A stretch of 64,000 nt of DNA. Source: Clostridiaceae bacterium BL-3. Its GTDB lineage: Bacteria; Bacillota; Clostridia; Clostridiales; Clostridiaceae. Position 1 is the first letter of the stretch, and each line of letters starts with the position of its first letter. Shown here piece by piece: positions 35,723 through 44,050 of this stretch. A program made the position numbers and the translations under genes. The stretch is taken from the NCBI GenBank assembly GCA_902809985.1, contig CADDXC010000001.1:1302001-1366000 (forward strand), in the 5' to 3' direction. The notes under the pieces were generated by a model, which was not told the DNA's origin, did no database searches, and saw only the letters and a program-made list of their open reading frames with translations.

Positions 35723-36631
35723 TCAATCACTAAATTCACATCTTTGGCACAGTGATTTAATTGTATTTATCAAATCTTTTTCAATATTGGAAATTCTGTG
35801 TCTTTTGTTGATTACCATTATGACTTCTATTTCCAGGCTTGCATTATTTATAAGAATCGTATTTATTGAATCGGAACCTTTGTAATAATTAATCATCATT
35901 TTGGGCACAAAAGATATGCACGTACCATTACCTACAACTTTTTCTATTACATTTAAATTATCAAATCTATAGGCCACCTTTAGATTCCCATATTTGTGTA
36001 ATGTTTGTGAAATGCCGCATTTCGTCTCATATCCGGTATTATAAAGTGCCACAGGCTGATTTAATGCTTCTTCTATAGAGATTGTCCTTCTACCTCCAAT
36101 TGTGGAATTCTTGCCTGCAATCACCATGAGATTATCTTTGAAAAGTTTCTTTATGATAATATCACTAGATTTTACATATTGTTCTGTTTTCAAGTTAATA
36201 CTTATATCCGCTCTTCCTGAAAGTAAATCATGAAGTATGTCATTTGACTCTCCCACCTTTACCATCAAATTTATTTTGGGATGTTTATATTTAAATGTGG
36301 TGAGTATATTTACCATTATTGTATTACAAAAGCTGGGTTCAACTGCAATGCTTATATCTCCAGTAAGTTTCATGGCATTATTTCTGGTAATATTTTTTAT
36401 TTCTTCTACCTTATCTATAATGCCTGCTGCTTTTTCTATCACACTTTTACCTATCTCTGTAGGTACCATTCCCTTATTAGTCCTCTTAAAAAGTGTAACT
36501 CCCAATTCAAGCTCCAGCTTTGAGATAGATGAACTAATTGCAGGCTGTGACATATAGTTCCTTTCAGCAACCATTGAAATGGATTTAAATTGGGCAACTT
36601 CCACTATATAGTAAAGCTGATCTAGACGCAT
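35723..36631 (-). CDS. LysR-family transcriptional regulator
   Basis: The 302-residue protein has an N-terminal LysR helix-turn-helix (1-60: MRLDQLYYIVEVAQFKSISM, then SQPAISSSISKLELELGVTL) and a substrate-binding-like effector domain (about 90-295). AAGGAGGAAAATTAT precedes the ATG. It is the gene immediately downstream of the sulfonate-type transport operon on the same strand, 80 bp from the thioredoxin gene's stop, so it may control that operon. Cbl/CysB-type LysR regulators control sulfonate use in enterobacteria, but this protein is not specifically alike. Confidence 0.88.
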   Translation of the reverse strand: MRLDQLYYIVEVAQFKSISMVAERNYMSQPAISSSISKLELELGVTLFKRTNKGMVPTEIGKSVIEKAAGIIDKVEEIKNITRNNAMKLTGDISIAVEPSFCNTIMVNILTTFKYKHPKINLMVKVGESNDILHDLLSGRADISINLKTEQYVKSSDIIIKKLFKDNLMVIAGKNSTIGGRRTISIEEALNQPVALYNTGYETKCGISQTLHKYGNLKVAYRFDNLNVIEKVVGNGTCISFVPKMMINYYKGSDSINTILINNASLEIEVIMVINKRHRISNIEKDLINTIKSLCQRCEFSD

Positions 36632-36710
36632 AATATAATTTTCCTCCTTAGAATACCTGCACTTTAGGCAATTATATCATGCAGCATTACTGTTTACAAA
36701 TTTATCCGAA

Positions 36711-37055
36711 TCAGGTCAAAATACCATTTACTATTTCAATTAAACCTTCTTTTGAATTCAATCCACGAATTTTCTTTACAATTTCTTCATCATGAAATAT
36801 AACTATGTTGGGTATTCCCTGCAGCCTGAACCTGTAAAACAACTCCTCATGTTTATCCACATCCACCCAGTATGCTTCAATCCTGCCCCTGTATTCATAA
36901 GCTACCCGCTCTACAATTGGTATTTGTTCCCTGCACACCTTACATCTGCGGGCCCCAAAAAGTACCAGTGATGGCATATCATTTTCAAAAGTGAATCTAT
37001 CAAAATCCTTTTCACCAATTTTTTTCAATGCCATCCTATTCATCTTTTTCGTCAT
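36711..37055 (-). CDS. Thioredoxin-like protein, CKVC active site
   Basis: The 114-residue protein has a thioredoxin fold with FGARRCKVCREQIPIVERV at about 34-52 (active site C-K-V-C instead of CGPC) and the cis-Pro in QGIPNIVIF. It is paralogous to the protein at 39723-40088: both start with I-x-E-K-D/N-F-D-x-F-T-F. It overlaps the ATPase gene by up to 20 bp. In-frame ATGs at 37055, 37043 and 37034 make the start uncertain. No export signal is seen, so it works in the cytoplasm. Two atypical thioredoxins in one transport operon suggest that the imported compound or its processing enzyme needs thiol reduction. Confidence 0.8.
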   Translation of the reverse strand: MTKKMNRMALKKIGEKDFDRFTFENDMPSLVLFGARRCKVCREQIPIVERVAYEYRGRIEAYWVDVDKHEELFYRFRLQGIPNIVIFHDEEIVKKIRGLNSKEGLIEIVNGILT

Positions 37056-37863
37056 CTTCCTGTATCTGATCTATTAAATATTCCCTCATTTCAAAAAACT
37101 CTTTTTGTAATCTAATAGATCTAAAATCTCCTTCTTTAGGCCTTGCCACAGGGTTTTTATATTCCCTGACTATTCTTCCCGGATTAGAATGCATAACAAT
37201 AATTCTGTCTCCAAGTAAAAGTGCCTCATCTACATCGTGAGTAATAAAAAACAAGCATTTTTGAGTCTGCTGCCATATAAAATAGAGATGTTTCTGCATT
37301 TTTTCACGGGTAAGAGCATCGAGAGCACTAAAGGGCTCATCCAAAAGTATTATTTTAGGATTGGCTGCCAGTGTCCTTGCAATGGCGGCCCTCTGTTTCA
37401 TGCCTCCGGAAAGCTGGTGGGGATACAATTTGGCATAATCCTTCAAACCCACTAGTTCCAAATAATGAGAAGCTATTTCAACTCTTCTTCCTTTAGTCAT
37501 TCCCTTCATCTTCAATCCAAACTCCACATTCTTTTCTATATTTAGCCAGGGAAGCAAATTAGGCTGCTGGAACACCACACCTACCTGTGGATCCGGATTT
37601 GTATGCGGACTGCCATCTATAAAAACAGTTCCTTCAGAGGGCGTCAAATACCCTGCAATAATATTTAAGAGAGAAGATTTTCCGCATCCCGAAGGTCCAA
37701 GTACACATACAAAATCATTACTATACAGCTGAAGATTTACATTTTCAAGAGCACGGATATCTTTTCCCGACTGATTATAGGTTAGACTTATATTTTTCAG
37801 AATTATATTTGATTCAGTACCTTCCTGCTTTAAAAATAAAGGCATACGTGCTGGCTGTATCAT
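37036..37863 (-). CDS. ABC transporter ATP-binding protein, sulfonate/nitrate/taurine type
   Basis: About 275 residues with Walker A LGPSGCGKSSLL, signature LSGGMKQRAAIARTL, Walker B IILLDEPFSALDALT and switch FITHDVDEALLLGD. The LLPWLNIEKNVEFGL motif and the length match SsuB/TauB/NrtD. The ATG at 37863 sits better behind TGGAGGGAG than the in-frame ATG at 37869. It pairs with the binding lipoprotein and permease encoded just upstream in the operon. Confidence 0.9.
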   Translation of the reverse strand: MIQPARMPLFLKQEGTESNIILKNISLTYNQSGKDIRALENVNLQLYSNDFVCVLGPSGCGKSSLLNIIAGYLTPSEGTVFIDGSPHTNPDPQVGVVFQQPNLLPWLNIEKNVEFGLKMKGMTKGRRVEIASHYLELVGLKDYAKLYPHQLSGGMKQRAAIARTLAANPKIILLDEPFSALDALTREKMQKHLYFIWQQTQKCLFFITHDVDEALLLGDRIIVMHSNPGRIVREYKNPVARPKEGDFRSIRLQKEFFEMREYLIDQIQEDDEKDE

Positions 37864-37880
37864 AACCATACTCCCTCCAT

Positions 37881-38939
37881 TTATTTATCATATAATTTAG
37901 TCAATATAGCCTTCTGATATACGGACAATTCCGGTGAAGATTTTATTGCCTTTTGTGTCAGCAGATAATCGCCTGTACTCTTTAATAATTTTCCAAAGTT
38001 ACCTGGATTGCTTGAGGTTCCAAAATACTTTGGATCGGTCTGCTCTTTGGAATCCAGAACAATTATTTCTTTCATGGATTTAAGAGTATCCTGCTCCGAT
38101 AATCCAAGCTCCTTTGAAAGGACTGCAGCAGATTTTTCCGGCTGTTCCTTGTATTCATGTACAGAGTCATTTAAAACAGAAATATACTGTTTCATAACAT
38201 CAGGATATTTATCTGCAAAGCTTTTGCTTACAATGCCAAGCTCACCTGTGATAATTCCCTTTTTAGCCAGGTCTCCCGAGCTTACAATGACTTTACCGCC
38301 ATCAGCCAGAAGTTTTGATTTGGTGGTTTCCCATACATATGCTCCCTGAATATCACCTCTCTGCCATGCAGCCAGTATATCAGGCATCTGCATGTCAAGA
38401 AGTGTAAGCTGCGACTCTTTAATATTATTCAGCTTTAAGGCACCCAGCAAACTAAAATGTGAAGTTGAACTGAAAGTAGTAGCTATTTTCTTTCCCTTTA
38501 TATCGTCAATGGAATTTATTCCCGAATCTTTCTTTACTACAAGTGCTTCACTGTCACCTATAATATCATCCAGATAGTATATATAATATGGAAGTTTATT
38601 TGCTATTCCCGTTGCTGCAGGGGGTGTACCTATAGTTGCCAGATCCAATGATCCACCTGCCATAGCTGTAATTATATCACGGCCTGCATCAAATTTTATC
38701 CATGAGATTTTTGTCCCGGGAAATTTTTTCTCCACAGCTCCCGTGGCCTTTGCAAGAAGCTCTCCATTTGGAGATGTCATATATCCAATACGTATTTCTT
38801 TGGGCTTGTTTTGTCCGGCTGAAGAGCTTGTTTTATTGCTGCTCTGATCACCACCGCCCTGGCATCCTGCTGCAAAAGTCAAAATTACCGCAATTAACAA
38901 CATAAATACAATTTTAAAATATTTCTTTGTTTTCATCAT
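37881..38939 (-). CDS. ABC transporter substrate-binding lipoprotein, SsuA/TauA type
   Basis: The 352-residue protein has a lipoprotein signal (MMKTKKYFKIVFMLLIAVIL, lipobox FAAGC) and a NMT1/SsuA-like two-lobe binding fold: EIRIGYMTSPNGELLAKATG, WIKFDAGRDIITAMAGGSLD, ATIGTPPAATGIA, then WQRGDIQGAYVWETT. The pattern GTPPAATG and A-x-V-W-E matches taurine/aliphatic sulfonate binders. The start overlaps the permease stop by 4 bp. The real ligand may be any small sulfonate or related anion. Confidence 0.88.
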   Translation of the reverse strand: MMKTKKYFKIVFMLLIAVILTFAAGCQGGGDQSSNKTSSSAGQNKPKEIRIGYMTSPNGELLAKATGAVEKKFPGTKISWIKFDAGRDIITAMAGGSLDLATIGTPPAATGIANKLPYYIYYLDDIIGDSEALVVKKDSGINSIDDIKGKKIATTFSSTSHFSLLGALKLNNIKESQLTLLDMQMPDILAAWQRGDIQGAYVWETTKSKLLADGGKVIVSSGDLAKKGIITGELGIVSKSFADKYPDVMKQYISVLNDSVHEYKEQPEKSAAVLSKELGLSEQDTLKSMKEIIVLDSKEQTDPKYFGTSSNPGNFGKLLKSTGDYLLTQKAIKSSPELSVYQKAILTKLYDK

Positions 38940-39748
38940 TTCTCCTCCTCTTCCCCAACCCAGGGTGAAACCTTTCTAAGTGCAAGTCTAATGCAGGCAT
39001 CGATAAATATGGCAATCAGGCCCATAATTACAATTCCCATATAGACAACATCATTCCTTAAAAATTTACTTGCATCCAGCACCATCCACCCGATTCCAGA
39101 AACTGCAGCAACCATTTCAGCTGCTACCAGGGTAGCATAGGATACTCCCACCGCCGTCCTAAAGCCCGTCAATATATCCGGCAGACAAGATGGAAATATC
39201 ACATAAATAAACAATTTGAATTTAGATGCCCCAAGTGACTTGCAGCCGTTTATTCTGTCCCGGGGTATCTTTTTAACACTGAATACCGTATTGATAAACA
39301 ATGGGGCAAATCCGCTCAAAAAAAGCAGTATTATTTTTGAAACATCAGTTATTCCAAACCACAACACCAAAAGTGTATAATAGGCAAGAGGCGGAAGCGG
39401 CCTGTAAAACTCAATAAAAGGATCCAATATGGCCATCAGAAGCCTTGAGCCGCCTGCCGCAAGCCCCAATGGTACCGCCGTTATAAAAGCAAAAAACAGT
39501 GCTGTAAATAATCTTTTCATACTCGAAAATATATGAAAAAATAAGGAATGACCTTTATAGCCTTCTCCCAGTATTTGAATAAATACCGACCAGACATCCC
39601 CTGGTGATGGTAAAAACACAGGATTGAACAAATTGAGCTTGCTGCCTGTATACCATATCAGAAATGCCACAACAACTGATATTATGGAAATAATTCTATA
39701 TTTATATTTTTGTATGGTAAAATTATTTTTTGATATTTTCTTTAACAT
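38936..39748 (-). CDS. ABC transporter permease, sulfonate/taurine type
   Basis: The ATG at 39748 (MLKKISKNNF) lies 9 bp after TTTAAGGA; the frame also has an ATG at 39757 directly on that site. About 270 residues with six membrane helices and the EAA-loop (GCKSLGASKFKLFIYVIFPS) near residue 165. The stretch PSPGDVWSVFIQI, FYRPLPPLAYYTLLVLWFGI and TGFRTAVGVSYATLVAAEMV is typical of SsuC/TauC. Its start overlaps the upstream thioredoxin gene by 26 bp, showing tight coupling. Confidence 0.9.
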   Translation of the reverse strand: MLKKISKNNFTIQKYKYRIISIISVVVAFLIWYTGSKLNLFNPVFLPSPGDVWSVFIQILGEGYKGHSLFFHIFSSMKRLFTALFFAFITAVPLGLAAGGSRLLMAILDPFIEFYRPLPPLAYYTLLVLWFGITDVSKIILLFLSGFAPLFINTVFSVKKIPRDRINGCKSLGASKFKLFIYVIFPSCLPDILTGFRTAVGVSYATLVAAEMVAAVSGIGWMVLDASKFLRNDVVYMGIVIMGLIAIFIDACIRLALRKVSPWVGEEEEK

Positions 39749-40088
39749 AAAAATCATTCCTTAAATAACAAATTATTATTTTATCTAGAGCCTCTTTACT
39801 GTGAAAGCCTGTAATTTTCCTTGCTACCTCTCCATCTTTAAATATTAAAATAGTGGGTATACCGCTTAATCTAAACCTCTGAACCAATAACTCATGTTTA
39901 TCCACATCAACGGAATAAATATTTAACCTGTCAAAATACTCCTCTGCCATTTTCTCCAAAATTGGATGCAGCATTTTACAGGCACCGCATCTATCTGCGT
40001 TAAAAAATACTATTGCCGGAGTATCGCTGTCAAAGGTGAAACTGTCGAAATTTTTCTCGTCAATGCTCAAAATAGAACTCTTATCCAT
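39723..40088 (-). CDS. Thioredoxin-like protein, CGAC active site
   Basis: The ATG at 40088 is 11 bp from GGAGGAG; an in-frame GTG at 40100 overlaps the upstream stop. The 121-residue protein has FFNADRCGACKMLHPILEKM (active site C-G-A-C, about 35-38), the buried VDVDKHE and cis-Pro SGIPTILIF. It is a paralogue of the 36711-37055 product. The two proteins bracket the three transporter genes. Their redox partners are unknown. Confidence 0.82.
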   Translation of the reverse strand: MDKSSILSIDEKNFDSFTFDSDTPAIVFFNADRCGACKMLHPILEKMAEEYFDRLNIYSVDVDKHELLVQRFRLSGIPTILIFKDGEVARKITGFHSKEALDKIIICYLRNDFYVKENIKK

Positions 40089-40096
40089 AAAATGAA

Positions 40097-42088
40097 TCAC
40101 TCCTCCAGGGCCTGATATATTATTCCACCTTCTGCATTTTTAGGCACGGGAATCCCTGCCAGATAGCTTATAGTTGGAACTATATCCACTACTCCCACAT
40201 TTCTATCAATGATTTCTCCACTTTTTATCCCGGCTCCTACTGCAGCAAACAATGCTTTCATGGAATGTCCCAAAAGTTCGTGGTTACTCAATCCATTTCC
40301 ATGACATCTGGTAAATTCAGGCTCCAGTATATAAAATATATCTCCAGAATTTTCACCACCCAGTCCAAGGACCTCCATATCTTTTCTGTTCAATGCAAAG
40401 CTTATGACTCTTCTTCCGGTTTTAGGATCCCTGTAATTGTACAGATCATCTATTATTTTTTCTACCAATTTGTCATAATCTTTAGGATCAACAATTCCTT
40501 CAGGATCCCTTCCCTTTAAATTTATATATATAAATGCAGCTCTTTGGGAAATCGCAGTGGTATGCTGCCAATCTATCTGCAGTTTTCCATCCACCTCTTT
40601 TAATTTAGTGTATCCAAGCTCTCTCATTACACCTGTATTGATTCCCCACATATCCCCTATTAGAGGAAATTCTGTTTTAGGGTTTTTTCCCACACCACCG
40701 TGATCGGAAACAATAAATATGGTTGTTTGCCCGTCAAGTCTCTTCAGCATTTCTCCTATAAATTTGTCACTCAATTCATATATTCTGTATATTAAATCCC
40801 TATATCTTTCGTATTCTTTCGAAGTCTCCTCAAATGTATAATCCAGATAAAAATGATTGTACATGTCAATTCCATGCATATGAACATAAAAAAGATCCCA
40901 TTCTTTATTATCAAGCAGATAATTAATAGCTTTTACATGCCAGTCATACATCTCTGTAATGGATTCAAACATAATTTCATCGGCGGTCTTGTTCAATCTG
41001 TCATAATTGGTGGGTTGAAGCATGGGTCCTACTTTATCATATATTTCCCCTCCTATCTTGTCCGGGTAGAAATATTTTCCACTGTATAAATCCAGTACAA
41101 AGGAATAATAAAATTTCAGCTTGCTTCCATCGCTTTCCAGGTTGATTATTCTTATTTTATAAGCTACTTTGGTACTTTTGCCATCTATTCTGTAATTGTC
41201 ATAGATCCAATTGCTCCATTCACCTGCTTTTGCCTCTCCAATTGGATTTTCATCTTTTTTTCTCCTATATATCTTTACCTTATTATAATTTTTACCGTCC
41301 TCTGCTACTATAAGTCCATATCTTCTGGCCATGCCGCTGTTTACAGGAAGCACAACTTCCTTTGCTCCATCAGGTGCATTTTTCCATCCAGAAGCCCATC
41401 TAATGGGAGTTGTTATCTGATCCGCATTTGGAACGTCTGCAGAGGATTCACCAGTCTCTTCAGAAGTCACAATGTCAGGTTCAGTATATCCATATCCATC
41501 GTACTCTGACTTGCTTATGTCAGCTTTTATAGACGAAACCTCCCCCTCAACTCTGCAGTCGGTACCTGTATTGTCCAATACATGGGGTATTTCTTTTATT
41601 GGAAAATCACCTTCAATACAGTTATATACTTTTTCATAATCCACATATCCCCTTAAATTTGTATATATACTTGTCCCATCTACATATATATCATTTTTAG
41701 TCTTTGGCGGCCATGCAGTGGGATAATTAAACAATATGCTTTTTTTGCCTGAACGGGCATAAGCCTCCCATATGGTTTCTGCCTTTAACAGCTCAGAATT
41801 AAAACCATAATCCAGCTTATCAAGCGGATTCCCAAGTGTATGATTCCAAAAACAAGTTATACCATGAGTATTGGGAAATGCTCCAGTAGCCAGAGATGCC
41901 CAGTTTGGAGGAGTGATTGCCGGCAGGACACTTCTCATGGAATAATCTTTTGTCGTAACACCCCGGGATATTACCTTCTTAAAATTTGGCAGCTTTCCTT
42001 CTGCTACATATTTTTTTACCTGCAGTGCATCTGCTCCATCCAGCCCCAGCAGGAGTACTTTTTTAGCTTTTATATTACTATATGACAT
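40097..42088 (-). CDS. Cytoplasmic alkaline-phosphatase-superfamily phosphodiesterase-like hydrolase
   Basis: The 663-residue protein belongs to the type I phosphodiesterase/nucleotide pyrophosphatase branch. It begins VLLLGLDGADALQV (metal Asp) and has the nucleophile region LPAITPPNWASLATGAFPNT (Thr rather than the Cys/Ser-x-Pro-x-Arg of sulfatases). HMHGIDMYNHF (Asp, His), VSDHGGVG (Asp-His) and a late LLGHSMKALF (His) complete two metal sites. There is no signal peptide, so it acts inside the cell, probably on the compound imported by the neighbouring transporter. A long insertion (about 190-330) without recognised fold is unusual. It is the first gene of the operon, with a promoter at 42210-42238. 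Confidence 0.8.
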   Translation of the reverse strand: MSYSNIKAKKVLLLGLDGADALQVKKYVAEGKLPNFKKVISRGVTTKDYSMRSVLPAITPPNWASLATGAFPNTHGITCFWNHTLGNPLDKLDYGFNSELLKAETIWEAYARSGKKSILFNYPTAWPPKTKNDIYVDGTSIYTNLRGYVDYEKVYNCIEGDFPIKEIPHVLDNTGTDCRVEGEVSSIKADISKSEYDGYGYTEPDIVTSEETGESSADVPNADQITTPIRWASGWKNAPDGAKEVVLPVNSGMARRYGLIVAEDGKNYNKVKIYRRKKDENPIGEAKAGEWSNWIYDNYRIDGKSTKVAYKIRIINLESDGSKLKFYYSFVLDLYSGKYFYPDKIGGEIYDKVGPMLQPTNYDRLNKTADEIMFESITEMYDWHVKAINYLLDNKEWDLFYVHMHGIDMYNHFYLDYTFEETSKEYERYRDLIYRIYELSDKFIGEMLKRLDGQTTIFIVSDHGGVGKNPKTEFPLIGDMWGINTGVMRELGYTKLKEVDGKLQIDWQHTTAISQRAAFIYINLKGRDPEGIVDPKDYDKLVEKIIDDLYNYRDPKTGRRVISFALNRKDMEVLGLGGENSGDIFYILEPEFTRCHGNGLSNHELLGHSMKALFAAVGAGIKSGEIIDRNVGVVDIVPTISYLAGIPVPKNAEGGIIYQALEE

Positions 42089-42209
42089 TTTTTACCTCCC
42101 AAAAATACATAATAAAATAAAAAAACCGGATAACAAATTAAATACACAGCTGCGTACTGTATAAAAACTTGCCTCCAGTTTTCTGGTCAACAATTTTAAA
42201 TTTAGGTAC

Positions 42210-42238
42210 ATACTATAGCATTTTGTGTTCACTGTCAA
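42210..42238 (-). promoter_or_regulatory. Promoter of the hydrolase/transporter operon
   Basis: On the reverse strand TTGACA (42238-42233), 17 bp, TAGTAT (42215-42210), a strong sigma-A-type promoter about 120 bp upstream of the hydrolase start. The long 5' leader has no riboswitch I recognise. Confidence 0.65.
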
Positions 42239-42310
42239 TTAATTAATATTTATGCCCCCGATAAATCTCAGTTATTTTACTGTTTTGCAATTGAAATCAG
42301 CAGAAAAAAG

Positions 42311-42345
42311 CATCTGATACATAGGTACCGGTGCTTATTTGCATA
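42311..42345 (-). terminator. Probable terminator after the activase gene
   Basis: On the reverse strand an imperfect stem AGCACC...GATGCT (with GGTACC inside) is followed by TTTTTTC. It lies 40-70 bp past the activase stop and before the promoter at 42210-42238, so it separates the dehydratase-like pair from the transporter operon. Confidence 0.45.
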
Positions 42346-42382
42346 ATTTATGATTTTTTATAAAATTCCCATACAACTTCGA

Positions 42383-44050
42383 TTAAATGCTTTCCAGGGC
42401 TATGAGCGCTGCCCCTACAGCACCCACTATCTGCGGTTCCTGTGGTATAAATATTTTGCTGCCAAGCTTTTCTTCGAGACATTTCACCACACCTATATTT
42501 TTGGCAACTCCCCCGGTCATCATATAAGCTTCTTTTTTGCCAACTCTGTTTGCAAGAGAAAGTGTCTTTGTTGCAACTGACTTATTCAGTCCATGAATTA
42601 TATCTGGTATTTCCTTATTCTGCGCAATAAGCGATACAACCTCAGACTCCGCAAACACAGTGCACATACTTGTTATATCTATATCTTCCTTCCAATTCAA
42701 GGATCTTTTTCCCATTTCATCTAATGGAACTTCCAGAGTGCGGCTCATCATCTCGAGAAACCTTCCCGTACCTGCCGCACATTTGTCATTCATGGCAAAA
42801 TCCATCACTTTTCCCCCATCATCCAACCTTATGACCTTACTGTCCTGCCCTCCTATATCAATTATGGTTCTAATCTCATTATTCAGAAAATAAGCTGCCT
42901 TTCCGTGACATGTTATTTCAGTTATTTCTCTATCTGCAAAGGGAATGCTTACACGTCCATATCCCGTGGAAATTATTCTGGAAAGCCTGTCACGTTCTAT
43001 TCCTAATTTTTTCAGAGCTTCTTTCATGGCCTTTTCTGCCCCTCTCTGACTTTTGGCACCAGTTCTGACTATTGAATAAGAAAGTATTTCTCTGTTTTTA
43101 TCCATTATAGCAACATTTGTGGATGTGGAACCGCTGTCTATGCCTGCGACTAAAATATCATCCTTTATATTGGCACCATAATTTCCTCTATGTTGTGTAT
43201 TCTTTGACTTGATTGTCTCAACAAAAGCCTCTATTCTGGTTTTCATCTGTCCATTCCCCTCTTCTGTATAATCGGTCTCTATTTTCAGCATAGGTATGGA
43301 AATTGATTTTTTTAATACAGCATATTCAAAAGAATAGGCATCACAAAATTTTGTGGTATGATATATTATGCCATCTAGCTCATCTGAATTTTCAGATAAA
43401 ACCCTAATTCTATCCCTATTGTCCACCATTCTCATGCAGGGAAATGAATTCAATAAAAAAGAAGCATAGCTCAATAGGAAGTCCTCATCTTTTTCAAGTA
43501 CAGTTGATTTTGTAAAATTTCCCGTACAGGTAAAATCAAAATCCACAGAAGCACCGGCTTCTTCAATTTGTCTGAGGGTAGAATTCTTTATTCTGGAACC
43601 CATAAGCGCAATTTTGATACCCGCTGATTTTTTATGTATCTCATCTTTTCTGGTATTGACCAATTCTATAAATTTATCCCTGTCAAACTTTTTTCCTGTA
43701 AATTTTTCCATTGACCTTATAAATTTCATCATTTCATTTTTCATAATGAGATCAGAGGCCCTATTTCTTTTTCTTGGAACATCTATAAGGTATACATATT
43801 TAAATTCAGCTGTGCTTTTAGCCACATCGTACAATCGTTTAATACTGTCACAGCAGTTTACAAGTACTAAATTACAGATTCCCGAATCAATACACTCCTC
43901 AAGTACTGCCTTTGCATAAGTGCATATATTGGGATGCATCAGAGTTTCAGCCCTGTTAAATCCGGAAACACGGGGAGCAATTTTTACTGCTTCCTGCCCA
44001 AAAGAACTTATAATATGAATTGGAGTGTATTTACATACATAACCTATCAC
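42383..44050 (-). CDS. Fusion of 2-hydroxyacyl-CoA dehydratase-like (double-cubane type) domain and BcrAD/BadFG ATP-dependent activase
   Basis: The 555-residue protein joins two parts. Residues about 1-285 are HgdB/double-cubane-cluster-like: CKYTPIHIISSFGQEAVKI, conserved Cys in LVNCCDSIKR, and the closing YTEEGNGQMKTRIEAFVE. Residues about 300-555 form an ASKHA activase: VAGIDSGSTSTNVAIMD (phosphate 1), IIDIGGQDSKVIRL, AMNDKCAAGTGRFLEMM (cluster-binding Cys) and a second Cys in DITSMCTVFAESEVVSL, then MTGGVAKNIGVV. Activases use ATP to push low-potential electrons into the partner. Normally activator and component are separate; here they are fused. The GTG start overlaps the upstream gene (GTGA) after AGAAGGTGG. 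Confidence 0.82.
   Translation of the reverse strand: MIGYVCKYTPIHIISSFGQEAVKIAPRVSGFNRAETLMHPNICTYAKAVLEECIDSGICNLVLVNCCDSIKRLYDVAKSTAEFKYVYLIDVPRKRNRASDLIMKNEMMKFIRSMEKFTGKKFDRDKFIELVNTRKDEIHKKSAGIKIALMGSRIKNSTLRQIEEAGASVDFDFTCTGNFTKSTVLEKDEDFLLSYASFLLNSFPCMRMVDNRDRIRVLSENSDELDGIIYHTTKFCDAYSFEYAVLKKSISIPMLKIETDYTEEGNGQMKTRIEAFVETIKSKNTQHRGNYGANIKDDILVAGIDSGSTSTNVAIMDKNREILSYSIVRTGAKSQRGAEKAMKEALKKLGIERDRLSRIISTGYGRVSIPFADREITEITCHGKAAYFLNNEIRTIIDIGGQDSKVIRLDDGGKVMDFAMNDKCAAGTGRFLEMMSRTLEVPLDEMGKRSLNWKEDIDITSMCTVFAESEVVSLIAQNKEIPDIIHGLNKSVATKTLSLANRVGKKEAYMMTGGVAKNIGVVKCLEEKLGSKIFIPQEPQIVGAVGAALIALESI

Noticed and set aside
40097..42088. Arylsulfatase, suggested by the sulfonate-type transporter next door
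   Set aside because: The sulfatase signature (C/S-x-P-x-R, formylglycine site) is absent; the nucleophile region ITPPNWASL fits the phosphodiesterase branch.
42089..42209. A riboswitch in the long leader of the hydrolase/transporter operon
   Set aside because: I could not match SAM, T-box, TPP or other known riboswitch core motifs; only ordinary AT-rich leader is visible.
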